Shown here one piece after another: positions 38,801 through 46,468 of a stretch of DNA of 64,000 bases. A program made the translations under genes and the position numbers. This DNA comes from Actinoalloteichus hymeniacidonis (lineage in GTDB: Bacteria > Actinomycetota > Actinomycetes > Mycobacteriales > Pseudonocardiaceae). Where the stretch lies: positions 3,844,001-3,908,000 of the forward strand of contig NZ_JACHIS010000001.1 in assembly GCF_014203365.1 (NCBI RefSeq), in the 5' to 3' direction. The notes under the pieces are model-generated. The model worked only from the letters and a program-made list of their open reading frames with translations. It did not search any database and was not told the DNA's origin. Numbering within the stretch: position 1 is the stretch's first letter; each line of letters starts with the position of its first letter.

Positions 38801-39777
38801 TCGTGGACGAGCGGCAGCAGCGGCTCGCCGAAGGCCGCGATCTGGCCCGGCTGCGTGACGAGCTGCGGCCCCGACTGCGCGAGACCCTCACGGCATCGGC
38901 GCAGGGGGTGGAGAAGACCGGGCTGCGGGACTGGACCATCGGGGACCTGACCAAGACTCACCGCCGGAAACAGGGCGGCTACCTGGTCACCTCTTACCCT
39001 GCGCTGGTCGACGAGGGCGACGACGTGGCGGTCCGGCTGTTCGATTCGGAGGCGGAGCAGCGCCACGCGATGTGGGCGGGAACGCGCAGGCTGGTGCTGT
39101 TGGGCGCCCCGGCGCCCATCAAGCTGATCCAGGGCAGGCTGAGCAACCAGACCAAGTTGGCGCTGACCCACAACCCGCACGGCGGGGTGGGTGCCCTGCT
39201 GGCCGACTGCGCGTCCTGTGCCGCCGATCGGTTGATCGTCAAACACGGCGGTCCGGCGTGGACGAGCGAGAAGTTCGCCACGCTGCGGACCCAGGTGCGG
39301 GCCGAGCTGCCGCCGCTGATGACGGACGTGGTGACGAAGGTGGAGGCCATCCTCACCGAGTGGCGCTCGGTGGAGCTGCGGTTCAAGGAGGTGGCCCGGC
39401 ATGCTCCGGCCGCGTCCACCGCCGATATCCGCACCCAGCTCGGTGATCTGGTGTTCCCCGGTTTCGTCACCTCGGTCGGCTACCAACGGCTGCCACACGT
39501 GCTGCGTTACCTGCGGGGTATCGATCGGCGCTTGGAGAAGTTGCCGGAGAACCCCGGCCGCGATCAGGACTGGACGGCGAAGGTCGCCGCGGTCACACAG
39601 GCCTATCAGCGCCTCGCCGACCGGGTGCCCTCGACGGTCACGCCGAGCAAGGGCCTTCGCGAGGTGCGGTGGGCCATCGAGGAACTGCGCTTGAGCTACT
39701 TCGCCCAGAACATCAAGACCGCGTTCCCCATCTCGGACAAGCGGATCATGAAGGCTCTGGAGCAGCTGGAGAGCTGA
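35875..39777 (+). CDS. hrpA: ATP-dependent RNA helicase HrpA
   Basis: This 1300-residue DEAH-box helicase is the usual length for HrpA. It has the P-loop GETGSGKT (103-110), DEAH at 200-203, ITSATID, the LVFLSGEREIRDTADAL linker, NVAETSLTVPG and NQRSGRCGRLSAG, then the helicase-associated, OB-fold and long C-terminal DUF3418 regions. In E. coli HrpA resolves stalled or collided ribosomes. The ATG at 35875 was chosen because family similarity begins at LAELSARLPELMLRD; the frame stays open upstream. It is monocistronic and convergent with the ABC permease gene. Confidence 0.96.
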   Translation: MRTSSVTSPLAELSARLPELMLRDQHRIARRLDGMRRNRKSGGPAREEALASISAEIDSAALRIERRRAAVPKIKYPAELPVGQRKDEILEAIRDHQVVILAGETGSGKTTQLPKICLELGRGVHGLIGHTQPRRLAARTVAERIAEELHTELGQAVGYAVRFTDRVGEDTLVKLMTDGILLAEIQRDRMLRQYDTIIIDEAHERSLNIDFLLGYLKELLPRRPDLKVIITSATIDPERFSRHFGDAPMIEVSGRTYPVEVRYRPIVTDEVERDQVQAICDAVDELAGEAPGDVLVFLSGEREIRDTADALVKQDLRNTEVVPLYARLSAREQHRVFQPHTGRRIVLATNVAETSLTVPGIKYVIDPGTARISRYSLRTKVQRLPIEAISQASANQRSGRCGRLSAGVCIRLYSEQDYLARPEFTDPEILRTHLASVILQMSALGLGDVAAFPFVDPPDRRNISDGVQLLHELGALNPDEPDLRKRLTPLGRSLAQLPVDPRLGRMVLEAQRNGCLHEVMVIAAALSIQDPRERPEDKQQAAAEQHARFVDKNSDFISYLNLWEYLQEQQKESSSSRFRRMCRAEYLNYLRVREWQDVYGQLRQVARTLGSAPGDDRTDPDRVHQSLLAGLLSQVGLKDTDKNEYLGARNAKFAVFPGSALFKKPPRWVMAAELVETSRLWGRIAGRVEPEWIEKAAGHLVRRSYSEPHWEKKQAAVIAFERVTLYGIPLVAGRKVNFGRIDPETSRDLFIRHALVEGDWETRHRFFHENRELLAEVEDLEHRARRRDIMVDDETLFEFYDQRIPADVVSGRHFDSWWKKARHDDPALLTFEKSMLVNDQAAGIGEADYPDVWSQGDLRLRLTYQFEPGTDADGVTVHIPLAVLNQVTETGFDWQIPGLRAELVESLLRSLPKTLRRHVVPVPDCAAALLHRMTPGSAPLLDAVEDGLRRQVGIVVPRDAWQLDRIPDHLRITFRIVDERQQRLAEGRDLARLRDELRPRLRETLTASAQGVEKTGLRDWTIGDLTKTHRRKQGGYLVTSYPALVDEGDDVAVRLFDSEAEQRHAMWAGTRRLVLLGAPAPIKLIQGRLSNQTKLALTHNPHGGVGALLADCASCAADRLIVKHGGPAWTSEKFATLRTQVRAELPPLMTDVVTKVEAILTEWRSVELRFKEVARHAPAASTADIRTQLGDLVFPGFVTSVGYQRLPHVLRYLRGIDRRLEKLPENPGRDQDWTAKVAAVTQAYQRLADRVPSTVTPSKGLREVRWAIEELRLSYFAQNIKTAFPISDKRIMKALEQLES

Positions 39778-39822
39778 TCGGTCGACTCCGGATCCACGAG
39801 ACGCGGTCCGGGTGCGGGAGGC

Positions 39823-40476
39823 TCAGGCGCGGCGGGTCAGCACGGCCAGGACCACGGCGAGTACCGCCGCGAGCGCACCGGCGCCGATGCCGAGGTCGAG
39901 GAGGGTGCCGCCCCACAGGTCCACATCCGGTGTGCCCAGTCGACGCACCGTCGTTCCCACGGGCGGCAGCCATGGAGTGAGCGCGGTCGCCAGCACCACC
40001 CCCGAGGTCGCGGCGAAGGTCCATCCCGCGCGGTGCACCAGCGGGCGGGCGCACAGCAGGCCGACGGCCGTCCCGGCGAGCGCGGTACCCAGGTGGGCGA
40101 GCAGGCCCAGGCCGATCAGCGCAGGCGGTGCCGAGCCTGTCCCGATCACCGGCACCCCGACCGCCGTCACGATGAGCAGCAGGTCTCCCAGTACGCAGAC
40201 GACCACCGTCCCGGCGAGTATCGGGCCGTGGCCGCCCGCCGCGACCACGGTCACCGTGCGCCCGACCGGTTCCTCGGAGTTGGCCACGGTGGTGGCCAGC
40301 CAGGCGCTGATCGGGTACAGCAGCAGTACCGAGGCGGCCCACGGCTCGGGCGGCGCTCCCGCATCGTTGGAGAAGAGGATGGCCAACACCGCCGCATAGG
40401 TGAGCATCGGCGCCAGGAAGAGTTGGGAACGCAGCAGGTCCGCCAGCAGATACCGTGCAGCGGCGATCGTCTTCAT
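39823..40476 (-). CDS. ABC transporter permease subunit
   Basis: This 217-residue protein has about six hydrophobic helices, making it a small ABC-2-like permease. It starts with ATG overlapping the ATPase stop by 4 bp, so it is the partner of the ATPase. Its substrate is unknown; the sequence LLLYPISAWLATTVANSEEPVGRT is typical of uncharacterised actinobacterial two-gene exporters. A decayed copy of its N-terminal region lies at about 41570-41690. Confidence 0.8.
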   Translation of the reverse strand: MKTIAAARYLLADLLRSQLFLAPMLTYAAVLAILFSNDAGAPPEPWAASVLLLYPISAWLATTVANSEEPVGRTVTVVAAGGHGPILAGTVVVCVLGDLLLIVTAVGVPVIGTGSAPPALIGLGLLAHLGTALAGTAVGLLCARPLVHRAGWTFAATSGVVLATALTPWLPPVGTTVRRLGTPDVDLWGGTLLDLGIGAGALAAVLAVVLAVLTRRA

Positions 40477-41399
40477 GCCCGGTGTGTCCTCGCTTCCGAC
40501 CACGCGGCCGAGTCGCTCGGTCCGCCGGACCCCGATCCGGCGGTACGGACGGCGCGCACCGAGCACCCCGACTGGAGGGCTCGCAGCAATAGGGCGTCGC
40601 AGAAGTCCGCCGCCACCCGGATCGCGTGGTTCGCGCTCGATGGCCGCTCCGCCTCCGGTGCGGCTCCGGGCGGGTTGTCGGCGGGCACCGTGGGGATCAC
40701 GTCGGCGGGCAGACCCGTCGTCAGTGCGGCGGGGTCGATCGGACAGTCGAGTTCGACGTGCATCCACGCCGTCGGGGCCCGCCGAGTCGGTTCCTCGACC
40801 ACGATTCCGTCCCGCAGTCGTACCGCGACCGCGCCGGGCAGGCCGATCGCCGTCGAGGTGTGGTCGGTCAGCAGGACCGCCACGCCGGTCGCCGCCAGGG
40901 CGCCCAGTCGCACGCTCAGTGTCTGCCGGGCGGTGTGGTCGAGCCCGGACCACGGCTCGTCGAGGATCAGCAGTCCGACCGGGTCGGCCATGGCCTGGGT
41001 GAGGGCCACCTTCTGGGCGTTGCCCTTGGACAGGGTCGACATCGACGCCTCCGGGTCGCCGGTGAAGCCCAGTTCGGTGAGGAACTCGCGATGCCGCCGA
41101 TCGGCCGGTGCTGCGGGCGCCCCACGCAGCGCGGCGAGATGCCGCAGGTAGTCGATGCTGGAGAGCCGGAGCCGGGCCGGGAAACGGTCGGGCACGTACC
41201 CCACCGAGGCGGGCCGGTCCACGATCCGACCTCCGGTGGGCCGGGTGATGCCTGCCGCGACGCGGAGCAGGGTCGACTTCCCAGCCCCGTTGTCGCCGAG
41301 TAACACCACGATGCGTCCGGCGGGCAGCTCCAGATCCACGCCGCGCAGTACCTCGGCGTTGCGGCGGTAGCCGAGCCGTACACCGTCCAGGCGCATCAC
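40473..41399 (-). CDS. ABC transporter ATP-binding protein
   Basis: This 308-residue ATPase has Walker A GDNGAGKST (35-43), the signature LSKGNAQKVAL (in place of LSGGQ), Walker B GLLILDEPWSGLD and the switch His in LLTDHTS. Beyond the 200-residue ATPase core there is an extra C-terminal domain of about 100 residues with no recognised homology. The start is GTG 41399 or ATG 41396. It probably exports a drug-like or lipid substrate with the downstream permease. It is divergent from the PucR fragment. Confidence 0.9.
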   Translation of the reverse strand: MMRLDGVRLGYRRNAEVLRGVDLELPAGRIVVLLGDNGAGKSTLLRVAAGITRPTGGRIVDRPASVGYVPDRFPARLRLSSIDYLRHLAALRGAPAAPADRRHREFLTELGFTGDPEASMSTLSKGNAQKVALTQAMADPVGLLILDEPWSGLDHTARQTLSVRLGALAATGVAVLLTDHTSTAIGLPGAVAVRLRDGIVVEEPTRRAPTAWMHVELDCPIDPAALTTGLPADVIPTVPADNPPGAAPEAERPSSANHAIRVAADFCDALLLRALQSGCSVRAVRTAGSGSGGPSDSAAWSEARTHRA

Positions 41400-41440
41400 G
41401 GCGTCGATCCTCTCATCCGCAAGCCGCCACAGGGTCGATG

Positions 41441-41558
41441 CGACGGCGGGTAGCGTCGTGGAGTGCCTTCCCCCGCAGCCGACTCTGTGGAGCAGACCAC
41501 CCGCTCGCTGGCCCAGACCCGGCTCGCCGACGTCCCGGCCCTCACCGAGCGGCTGCTC
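41441..41558 (+). repeat. 118-bp direct repeat, copy A (duplicated 5' end of the PucR gene)
   Basis: This is identical in all 118 bases to 42422-42539. It contains 22 bp of leader plus the first 32 codons of the PucR regulator gene, after which the sequence switches at once to ABC permease remnant. The start GTG (41463) would give a useless chimeric peptide of about 60 residues. Confidence 0.97.
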
Positions 41559-41569
41559 CTCGCGGTGGG

Positions 41570-41690
41570 TTGCTCGGCATTGGCTGCCATGGCCGGCCGC
41601 TCACCCACGTCGTCGCTGAAGAGCATGGCCAACACGGCTGCATAGGACGAGCATCGGTGCCAGAAGGAGCGGCTAACCGCGCCGCAGGAG
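41570..41690 (-). pseudogene. Remnant of a second ABC permease gene (5' part)
   Basis: Read leftwards, this region encodes YAAVLAMLFSDDVGERPAMAA, clearly related to YAAVLAILFSNDAGAPPEPWAA of the intact permease at 39823-40476. Only about 35-40 codons remain, without start or downstream helices. It is fused to the PucR fragment on one side and to the SnoaL-like gene region on the other. Confidence 0.75.
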
Positions 41691-41798
41691 GGTACTTGCG
41701 GCTCAGGCCTCACATCCGAGCACGTGATCATGGCTTTAGACTGATGACGCGCTGGCATGTGCGAGCCCATGCCAGACCTGATGACAAAGGGAAGAAAC

Positions 41799-42200
41799 AT
41801 GACGATCGACCAGAATAAGACTTCCGCCAAAAAACTAGTCGAAGGCCTAGGAACGAACGGGAGTCCGGACGCCTTCGACCTGCTTCACGAGAAAGCAGTG
41901 TGGACCGTCATGGCTGACGCTGCCACTTTCCCGGTCTCCGGAGATATGTCAAAGCCCGCGTTCATCGAACACATGAAGAGGTTCCACGACTCGCTTCCTG
42001 ATGGCATACACATGTCGGTGATCAGCGTGATTGCAGATGAAGCCAATGCGTCGGTGGAGGCGAGGTCGCACGCAGCCCTCGTTAACGGGAAGAGCCTCAA
42101 TCAGGTATATCACTTCGTATTCGAATTAGCAGACGGTAAGATTATCGCAGCACGCGAATACATCGACACGGCCCGTGCCCTCTCCGCGTTTTCCGGGTGA
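41799..42200 (+). CDS. SnoaL/NTF2-like small protein (foreign-looking)
   Basis: This 133-residue protein has an NTF2/SnoaL-like pattern: N-terminal helix AKKLVEGLGTNGSPDAFDLL, VWTVMADAATFPVSG (strand with the pocket-facing aromatic), AFIEHMKRFHDSLPDGIHM, then three beta strands ending in DGKIIAAREYIDTARAL. Such proteins act as ketosteroid-isomerase-like enzymes or ligand binders. The ATG follows AAAGGGAAG. Codon use is visibly less GC-rich than its neighbours, and the gene lies between two decayed ABC gene fragments. Both facts suggest lateral acquisition. Confidence 0.8.
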   Translation: MTIDQNKTSAKKLVEGLGTNGSPDAFDLLHEKAVWTVMADAATFPVSGDMSKPAFIEHMKRFHDSLPDGIHMSVISVIADEANASVEARSHAALVNGKSLNQVYHFVFELADGKIIAAREYIDTARALSAFSG

Positions 42201-42252
42201 GCGCACTGTTCATAAATCGACTCAGGCGTGCTTGAGAAGATTGCTTCGACTG

Positions 42253-42379
42253 CATCGACTTGCCTGCCCCGTTGCCGCCGAGCAGTACCGTGCTGGCCCG
42301 TAGGCACGTCGAGGTCGATGCCGCACAGCACATCCAGTCCTCGGCCCTATCCGAGCCGCACATCCTCCAGCCGTATCAT
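42253..42379 (-). pseudogene. Remnant of a second ABC ATPase gene (5' end)
   Basis: From an ATG at 42379 the minus strand reads MIRLEDVRLG, then an in-frame TAG, then LDVLCGIDLDVPTGQ, then after a frameshift LLGGNGAGKS. This matches the N-terminus of the intact ATPase (MMRLDGVRLG ... VLRGVDLELPAGR ... LLGDNGAGKS). Homology stops just after Walker A. The stop and frameshift mark it as dead. Confidence 0.85.
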
Positions 42380-42421
42380 GACAGCAATCGCCTCATCGGC
42401 ATGATCGCCGTACGGTCACAT

Positions 42422-42539
42422 CGACGGCGGGTAGCGTCGTGGAGTGCCTTCCCCCGCAGCCGACTCTGTGGAGCAGACCACCCGCTCGCTGGCCCAGACC
42501 CGGCTCGCCGACGTCCCGGCCCTCACCGAGCGGCTGCTC
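42422..42539 (+). repeat. 118-bp direct repeat, copy B (intact PucR gene start)
   Basis: This is the functional copy of the repeat at 41441-41558; offset 981 bp. The repeats flank the ABC remnants and the SnoaL-like gene. Confidence 0.97.
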
Positions 42540-43649
42540 GCGGCGATCTTCACCGATGATCCCGATTGGACGACCGACTACAGCCCGGTCCCGCCCGACG
42601 ACCTGCGGGACGGCTGCCGCCGTTACCTGGGGCAGGTGTTGCGGGTGTTGTGCGGCGAGGACGAGACACCCGAGGACGACGTGGCCACGGCCATCGGTCG
42701 GGACCGCGCCGAACAGGGAGTACCGCTCGCGGTGATGCTGCGGACCTTCCGTCTGGGCGGTCGGATCGTCTGGGAGGCGTTGGTCGAGCAGGCGCAGATA
42801 GACGGGGCCGCCCCGGAGGTGATGTTGCGGGTGGCGACCTCGATGTGGACCGTCATCGACGAGTTGTCCTCGCGGCTGTCGACGTCCTATCGCCAGACCG
42901 AGTTGGAGCGGTTGCGCAGCGACGAACAGCGCAGGCATGCCCTGGTCGAGGGGCTGCTCAACGGTCGAGCCCAGGATGCGGGCTTCGCGCAGCGGACGGC
43001 CAAGGAGTTGGACCTGCCGATCGGCGGCCGCTATCTGGTGATCGTGGCCGAGGCCAGCGCCGACGGCGGTTTCGCGCTCAAGGGCCAGCAGCAGACCCTG
43101 GACGCGCTGCATCTGCGCTCGGTGTGGCAGGTTCGAGCCGACACGCTGGTCGGTCTGGTCGCCTTGGAGCGCCGCGACGAGGCGTTGGCGCTGGAGAAGC
43201 TCCGGCCGTTGGCCACCGGCCGGGTCGCCGCGTCGCCCGCCGTGGTCGGACTCGCGGAGCTGGGCACCGGGCATCAGCTGGCGCTGACCGCGCTGGGCAC
43301 CGCGCCGCACGGCGAGTCGGGACTGATCTCGTTGGCCGAGCGGTTCCCGGAGGCCCTGCTGGTCCAGGCACCCGACCTGGCTCGCAGGCTGGTGGACTCC
43401 CAGCTCGGTCCGGTGTTGGAGTTGCCGGAGCGGGAGCGGGACATGCTGCTGGGCACGTTGGCGTGTTGGCTGGAGCAGGAGTGCTCGGCTGCGAACGCCG
43501 CAATTCGGCTGCACTGCCATCGCAACACGGTGTTGAACCGGTTGCAGCGGATCAGCACCCTGATCGGCCGGTCGTTGAACGGGCATCGCGCTCATCTCAC
43601 CCTGTCGCTGGCCCTGTCGGCACTGGCGCTGTCCGGACCCGAGGAGTGA
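42444..43649 (+). CDS. PucR-type (CdaR-like) transcriptional regulator
   Basis: This 401-residue regulator has an N-terminal helical region, a central GGDEF-like/CdaR segment (GGRYLVIVAEAS to about 300), and the C-terminal PucR helix-turn-helix (LACWLEQECSAANAAIRLHCHRNTVLNRLQRI). Members act on nearby catabolic or transport genes. It is divergent from the ABC pair in the ancestral arrangement and lies upstream of the E1/E2 dehydrogenase operon on the same strand. The GTG start is within the 118-bp repeat. The target is not known. Confidence 0.88.
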   Translation: MPSPAADSVEQTTRSLAQTRLADVPALTERLLAAIFTDDPDWTTDYSPVPPDDLRDGCRRYLGQVLRVLCGEDETPEDDVATAIGRDRAEQGVPLAVMLRTFRLGGRIVWEALVEQAQIDGAAPEVMLRVATSMWTVIDELSSRLSTSYRQTELERLRSDEQRRHALVEGLLNGRAQDAGFAQRTAKELDLPIGGRYLVIVAEASADGGFALKGQQQTLDALHLRSVWQVRADTLVGLVALERRDEALALEKLRPLATGRVAASPAVVGLAELGTGHQLALTALGTAPHGESGLISLAERFPEALLVQAPDLARRLVDSQLGPVLELPERERDMLLGTLACWLEQECSAANAAIRLHCHRNTVLNRLQRISTLIGRSLNGHRAHLTLSLALSALALSGPEE

Positions 43650-44219
43650 CGACGGCTCGGCAGCCCGTCGAGTCGCGCTCCAGCCGCCCGAGCCGCCCGG
43701 ACGGCCGTACCGACGCCGGGATTCGGCGTCGAGAGCGCACCGCAGCGCCACCCGATGAGACGCAGGCCTCACCCGATTGGGCGCTGCGCCCAGTTCTCAA
43801 GCCCAAGGTCTGGGCGATCAGGCATGGCGCGAACGTGGTCGGGATCACGAGACTCTGATTCAAGACCCGCCGGGCACGATGCTGCCCTGACGCGGGCGAG
43901 AAGCAGCAGCAGAAGGAGCACGCCGAGGTGCAGGAGTCCGACCGTCGCAGGGCGACCGAGGCCGCTGACTCGCGGCGCCGGGCACACAGCGCCCGCGCCG
44001 ACCGGTATGGCTCCCATCTGGGCAGATGCGCGGGGCACACCCGAGGCTCCTGTGTATCCACCCCCTCGCGACCGACACCGTCCACTGGCGATCCGCTGGC
44101 ACGCAGATCGTTTGCCACCGACGTCCAGGGGCAGTCGGGTACGGCGTCCGCCGAACCGATGCGGGTGGTTCACACCGCCCAGGCGGCGCCTGCTCGACCT
44201 CTTGAGAGGAGAACCAGCA
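43650..44219. other. 570-bp gap upstream of the dehydrogenase operon
   Basis: No protein gene is supported. It begins with a hairpin that probably ends the PucR transcript (listed separately), then a weak 7-bp inverted repeat (CGCCCAG / CTGGGCG, 43787-43816). It ends in the ribosome site GAGAGGAGAA of the E1 alpha gene. The operon promoter must lie here, but no clear -10/-35 is visible. Confidence 0.5.
43711..43731 (+). terminator. Probable terminator of the PucR gene
   Basis: Inverted repeat CGACGCCG / CGGCGTCG with a 5-nt loop, 61 bp after the PucR stop. Confidence 0.6.
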
Positions 44220-45365
44220 ATGGCAGACACGACCACCCGCAGGGGGTCGACGACGCGCGCAGGAGCCAAGAGCCGCAGCGCTCGGTCCCGCGCCAAGGAC
44301 GCCGCCCAGCCGGAGGCGTCCGAGGTCGAGAAGTCGGAGGCACCCGCCGAGCCGTTCGCTGGTGAGTCCCCGGAGGTCCTGCTCGACTATCTGCGGCAGA
44401 TGACGCTGATCCGCCGTTTCGAGGAGCGCGCCGCGCAGGGCTACACGCAGGCCAAGATCGGCGGCTACTGCCACCTGAACCTGGGTGAGGAGGCCACCGT
44501 CGTCGGCCTGATGGCGGCGCTGCGCTCCACCGACTACCTGTTCACCAACTACCGCGAACACGGCTACGCGATCGGCAAGGGCATCGACCCGGGCCGCGTG
44601 ATGGCCGAGCTCTACGGGCGCACCACCGGTACGTCCAAGGGCTGGGGCGGCTCGATGCACATGTTCGACGTCGAGACGCGGCTGCTCGGCGGTTACGGCA
44701 TCGTCGGCGGACAGCTCCCGCTGGCCACCGGTGCGGCCTTGGCGATCGACTACCGGGGTGGCGACGAGGTCGTCATGTGCCAGATGGGCGACGGCACCAC
44801 CAACATCGGTGCCTTCCACGAGGCGTTGAACATCGCGGCACTGTGGAACCTGCCGGTCGTCTTCGTGGTGATCAACAACTACCTCGGCATGGGCACCACG
44901 GTGGAGAAGTCCTCCGCCGAGCCCGAGCTGTACAAGCGCGCGGCGGCCTACCGGATGCACGGCGAGCGGGTCGACGGCAACGACGTCGTCGCGGTGCGCG
45001 AGGCGGCGGGCAGGTTGGTGGAGCGGGCCAGGGAGACCGGGGCCCCGGCGCTGCTGGAGGCCGTCAGCCACCGGCTCAAGGGCCACTCGGTGGTGGACCC
45101 GGCGAAGTACCGCAGCGACGAGTCCGTCGAGCAGGCCCGGTCCGCCGACCCGGTGGTGAACCTGCGTGCGCAGTTGATCGAGGCGGGTCTGCTCGACGAG
45201 GCGGGCGCCGAGGAGATCGACCGGCAGGCCCAGGCCGAGGCCGACGCCGCGGTGGCCTTCGCGGACTCCAGCCCGCACCCCGACGTCGAGACGTTGTTCG
45301 ACTACACCTACGCGACCCCGGTGGCAGGCGAGGACCGCAGGTTGCCCGCCGACCCGCTGTTCTGA
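44220..45365 (+). CDS. pdhA: 2-oxoacid (pyruvate-type) dehydrogenase E1 component, alpha subunit
   Basis: This 381-residue thiamine diphosphate-dependent subunit has LIRRFEERAAQGYTQAKIGG, the phosphorylation-loop-like SKGWGGSMHMFD, IVGGQLPLATGAALA, the TPP motif GDGTTNIGAFHEALNIAALWNLPVVFVVINN (GDGx25-30NN) and SHRLKGHSVVDPAKYR. With the beta subunit it decarboxylates a 2-oxoacid. Residues 1-45 are a basic, Ala/Glu-rich extension. The sequence fits PDH-type rather than branched-chain enzymes, but acetoin dehydrogenase is close. ATG 44220 follows GAGAGGAGAA. Confidence 0.9.
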   Translation: MADTTTRRGSTTRAGAKSRSARSRAKDAAQPEASEVEKSEAPAEPFAGESPEVLLDYLRQMTLIRRFEERAAQGYTQAKIGGYCHLNLGEEATVVGLMAALRSTDYLFTNYREHGYAIGKGIDPGRVMAELYGRTTGTSKGWGGSMHMFDVETRLLGGYGIVGGQLPLATGAALAIDYRGGDEVVMCQMGDGTTNIGAFHEALNIAALWNLPVVFVVINNYLGMGTTVEKSSAEPELYKRAAAYRMHGERVDGNDVVAVREAAGRLVERARETGAPALLEAVSHRLKGHSVVDPAKYRSDESVEQARSADPVVNLRAQLIEAGLLDEAGAEEIDRQAQAEADAAVAFADSSPHPDVETLFDYTYATPVAGEDRRLPADPLF

Positions 45366-45450
45366 TCGCGAGCGCTTTCCACCACCGGTATCGCTGAGCG
45401 GCCCGCCCCATCGGACGAGGCCGCTCACCAGGACTTCCAGGAGAAACCCC

Positions 45451-46443
45451 TTGGCCGTCATCACCTATCGTCAGGCGCTGCGGGACACGCTGCGCGCGGA
45501 GATGCTCCGCGATGAGGAGGTCTTCCTCATCGGTGAGGAGATCGGCATCTTCGAAGGTTCGTACAAGATCACGGCCGGTCTGCTGGCCGAGTTCGGTGAG
45601 AAGCGGGTGCGCGACACCCCGATCGCCGAGGAGGGCTTCGTCGGGGCGGCCGTCGGCGCCGCCATGCTGGGTCTGCGCCCGGTCGTCGAGCTCATGACCA
45701 TCAACTTCTCGTTGATCGCTCTGGACCAGATCGTCAACCACGCCGCCAAGATCTACGGCATGTTCGGCGGTCAGAACAGCGTCCCGATGGTCATCCGCAT
45801 GCCGGGTGGCGGCGGGCAGCAGCTCGGCGCGACCCACTCGCAGAACATCGAGCTGTACTACGCCTTCGTCCCCGGGCTCAAGGTCGTCGCGCCGAGCACC
45901 CCCGCCGACGCACGGGCCCTGATGCTCGCGGCGATCCGCGATGACGACCCGGTGTTGTTCCTGGAGAACCTCGCGCTCTACAACACCAAGGGCGAGGTCC
46001 CCGACGACGTCGAGCCCGCCGAGATCGGCAAGGCCGCGGTGACCCGCCAGGGCACCGACATCACGATCATCGGTTACTCGCGGATGGCCGTGGTCGCCAC
46101 CCAGGTGGCGGAGGCGCTCGCCGAGGAGGGGATCTCCGCCGAGGTCGTCGACCTGCGCAGCCTGCGCCCGCTGGATCGGGAGACGATCGTCGAGTCGGTC
46201 CGCAAGACCGGTTGTGCCGTGGTGGCCGAGGACGACTGGCTGACCTACGGCATCGGCGCGGAGATCGCCGCGACCATCTCCGACGGAGCCTTCGACTTCC
46301 TGGACGCCCCCGTGCGCCGGGTCGCCGCTGCGGAGGTGCCGTTGCCCTATGCCAAGCCGTTGGAGCGGGCCGCCCTGCCCTCCGCCGAGTCCCTGACCAC
46401 CGCAGTCCGCGAGACACTGGACGCGGTCGGCCACCGCCGCTGA
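45451..46443 (+). CDS. pdhB: 2-oxoacid (pyruvate-type) dehydrogenase E1 component, beta subunit
   Basis: This 330-residue protein pairs with the alpha subunit to form the E1 active site. The motifs FLIGEEIGIFEGSYKIT, RVRDTPIAEEGFVGAAVGAAM, HSQNIELYYAFVPGLKVV and the C-terminal VDLRSLRPLDRETI are standard for E1 beta. The start codon is TTG at 45451, behind a good CAGGAGAAA site; a rare start may set a lower translation rate. It lies 85 bp after the alpha gene and 25 bp before E2. Confidence 0.92.
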   Translation: MAVITYRQALRDTLRAEMLRDEEVFLIGEEIGIFEGSYKITAGLLAEFGEKRVRDTPIAEEGFVGAAVGAAMLGLRPVVELMTINFSLIALDQIVNHAAKIYGMFGGQNSVPMVIRMPGGGGQQLGATHSQNIELYYAFVPGLKVVAPSTPADARALMLAAIRDDDPVLFLENLALYNTKGEVPDDVEPAEIGKAAVTRQGTDITIIGYSRMAVVATQVAEALAEEGISAEVVDLRSLRPLDRETIVESVRKTGCAVVAEDDWLTYGIGAEIAATISDGAFDFLDAPVRRVAAAEVPLPYAKPLERAALPSAESLTTAVRETLDAVGHRR

Positions 46444-46468
46444 TCACCAGCCTTCGCCGAGGAAGAAC

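Noticed and set aside
37042-39498. 818-codon open frame on the minus strand opposite hrpA
   Set aside because: Shadow of hrpA, with no recognisable domain and a His/Gln/Arg-rich composition typical of antisense frames.
41463-41645. Small plus-strand ORF of 60 codons starting in the first copy of the 118-bp repeat
   Set aside because: It is the truncated start of the PucR gene reading into antisense ABC permease remnant; not a real gene.
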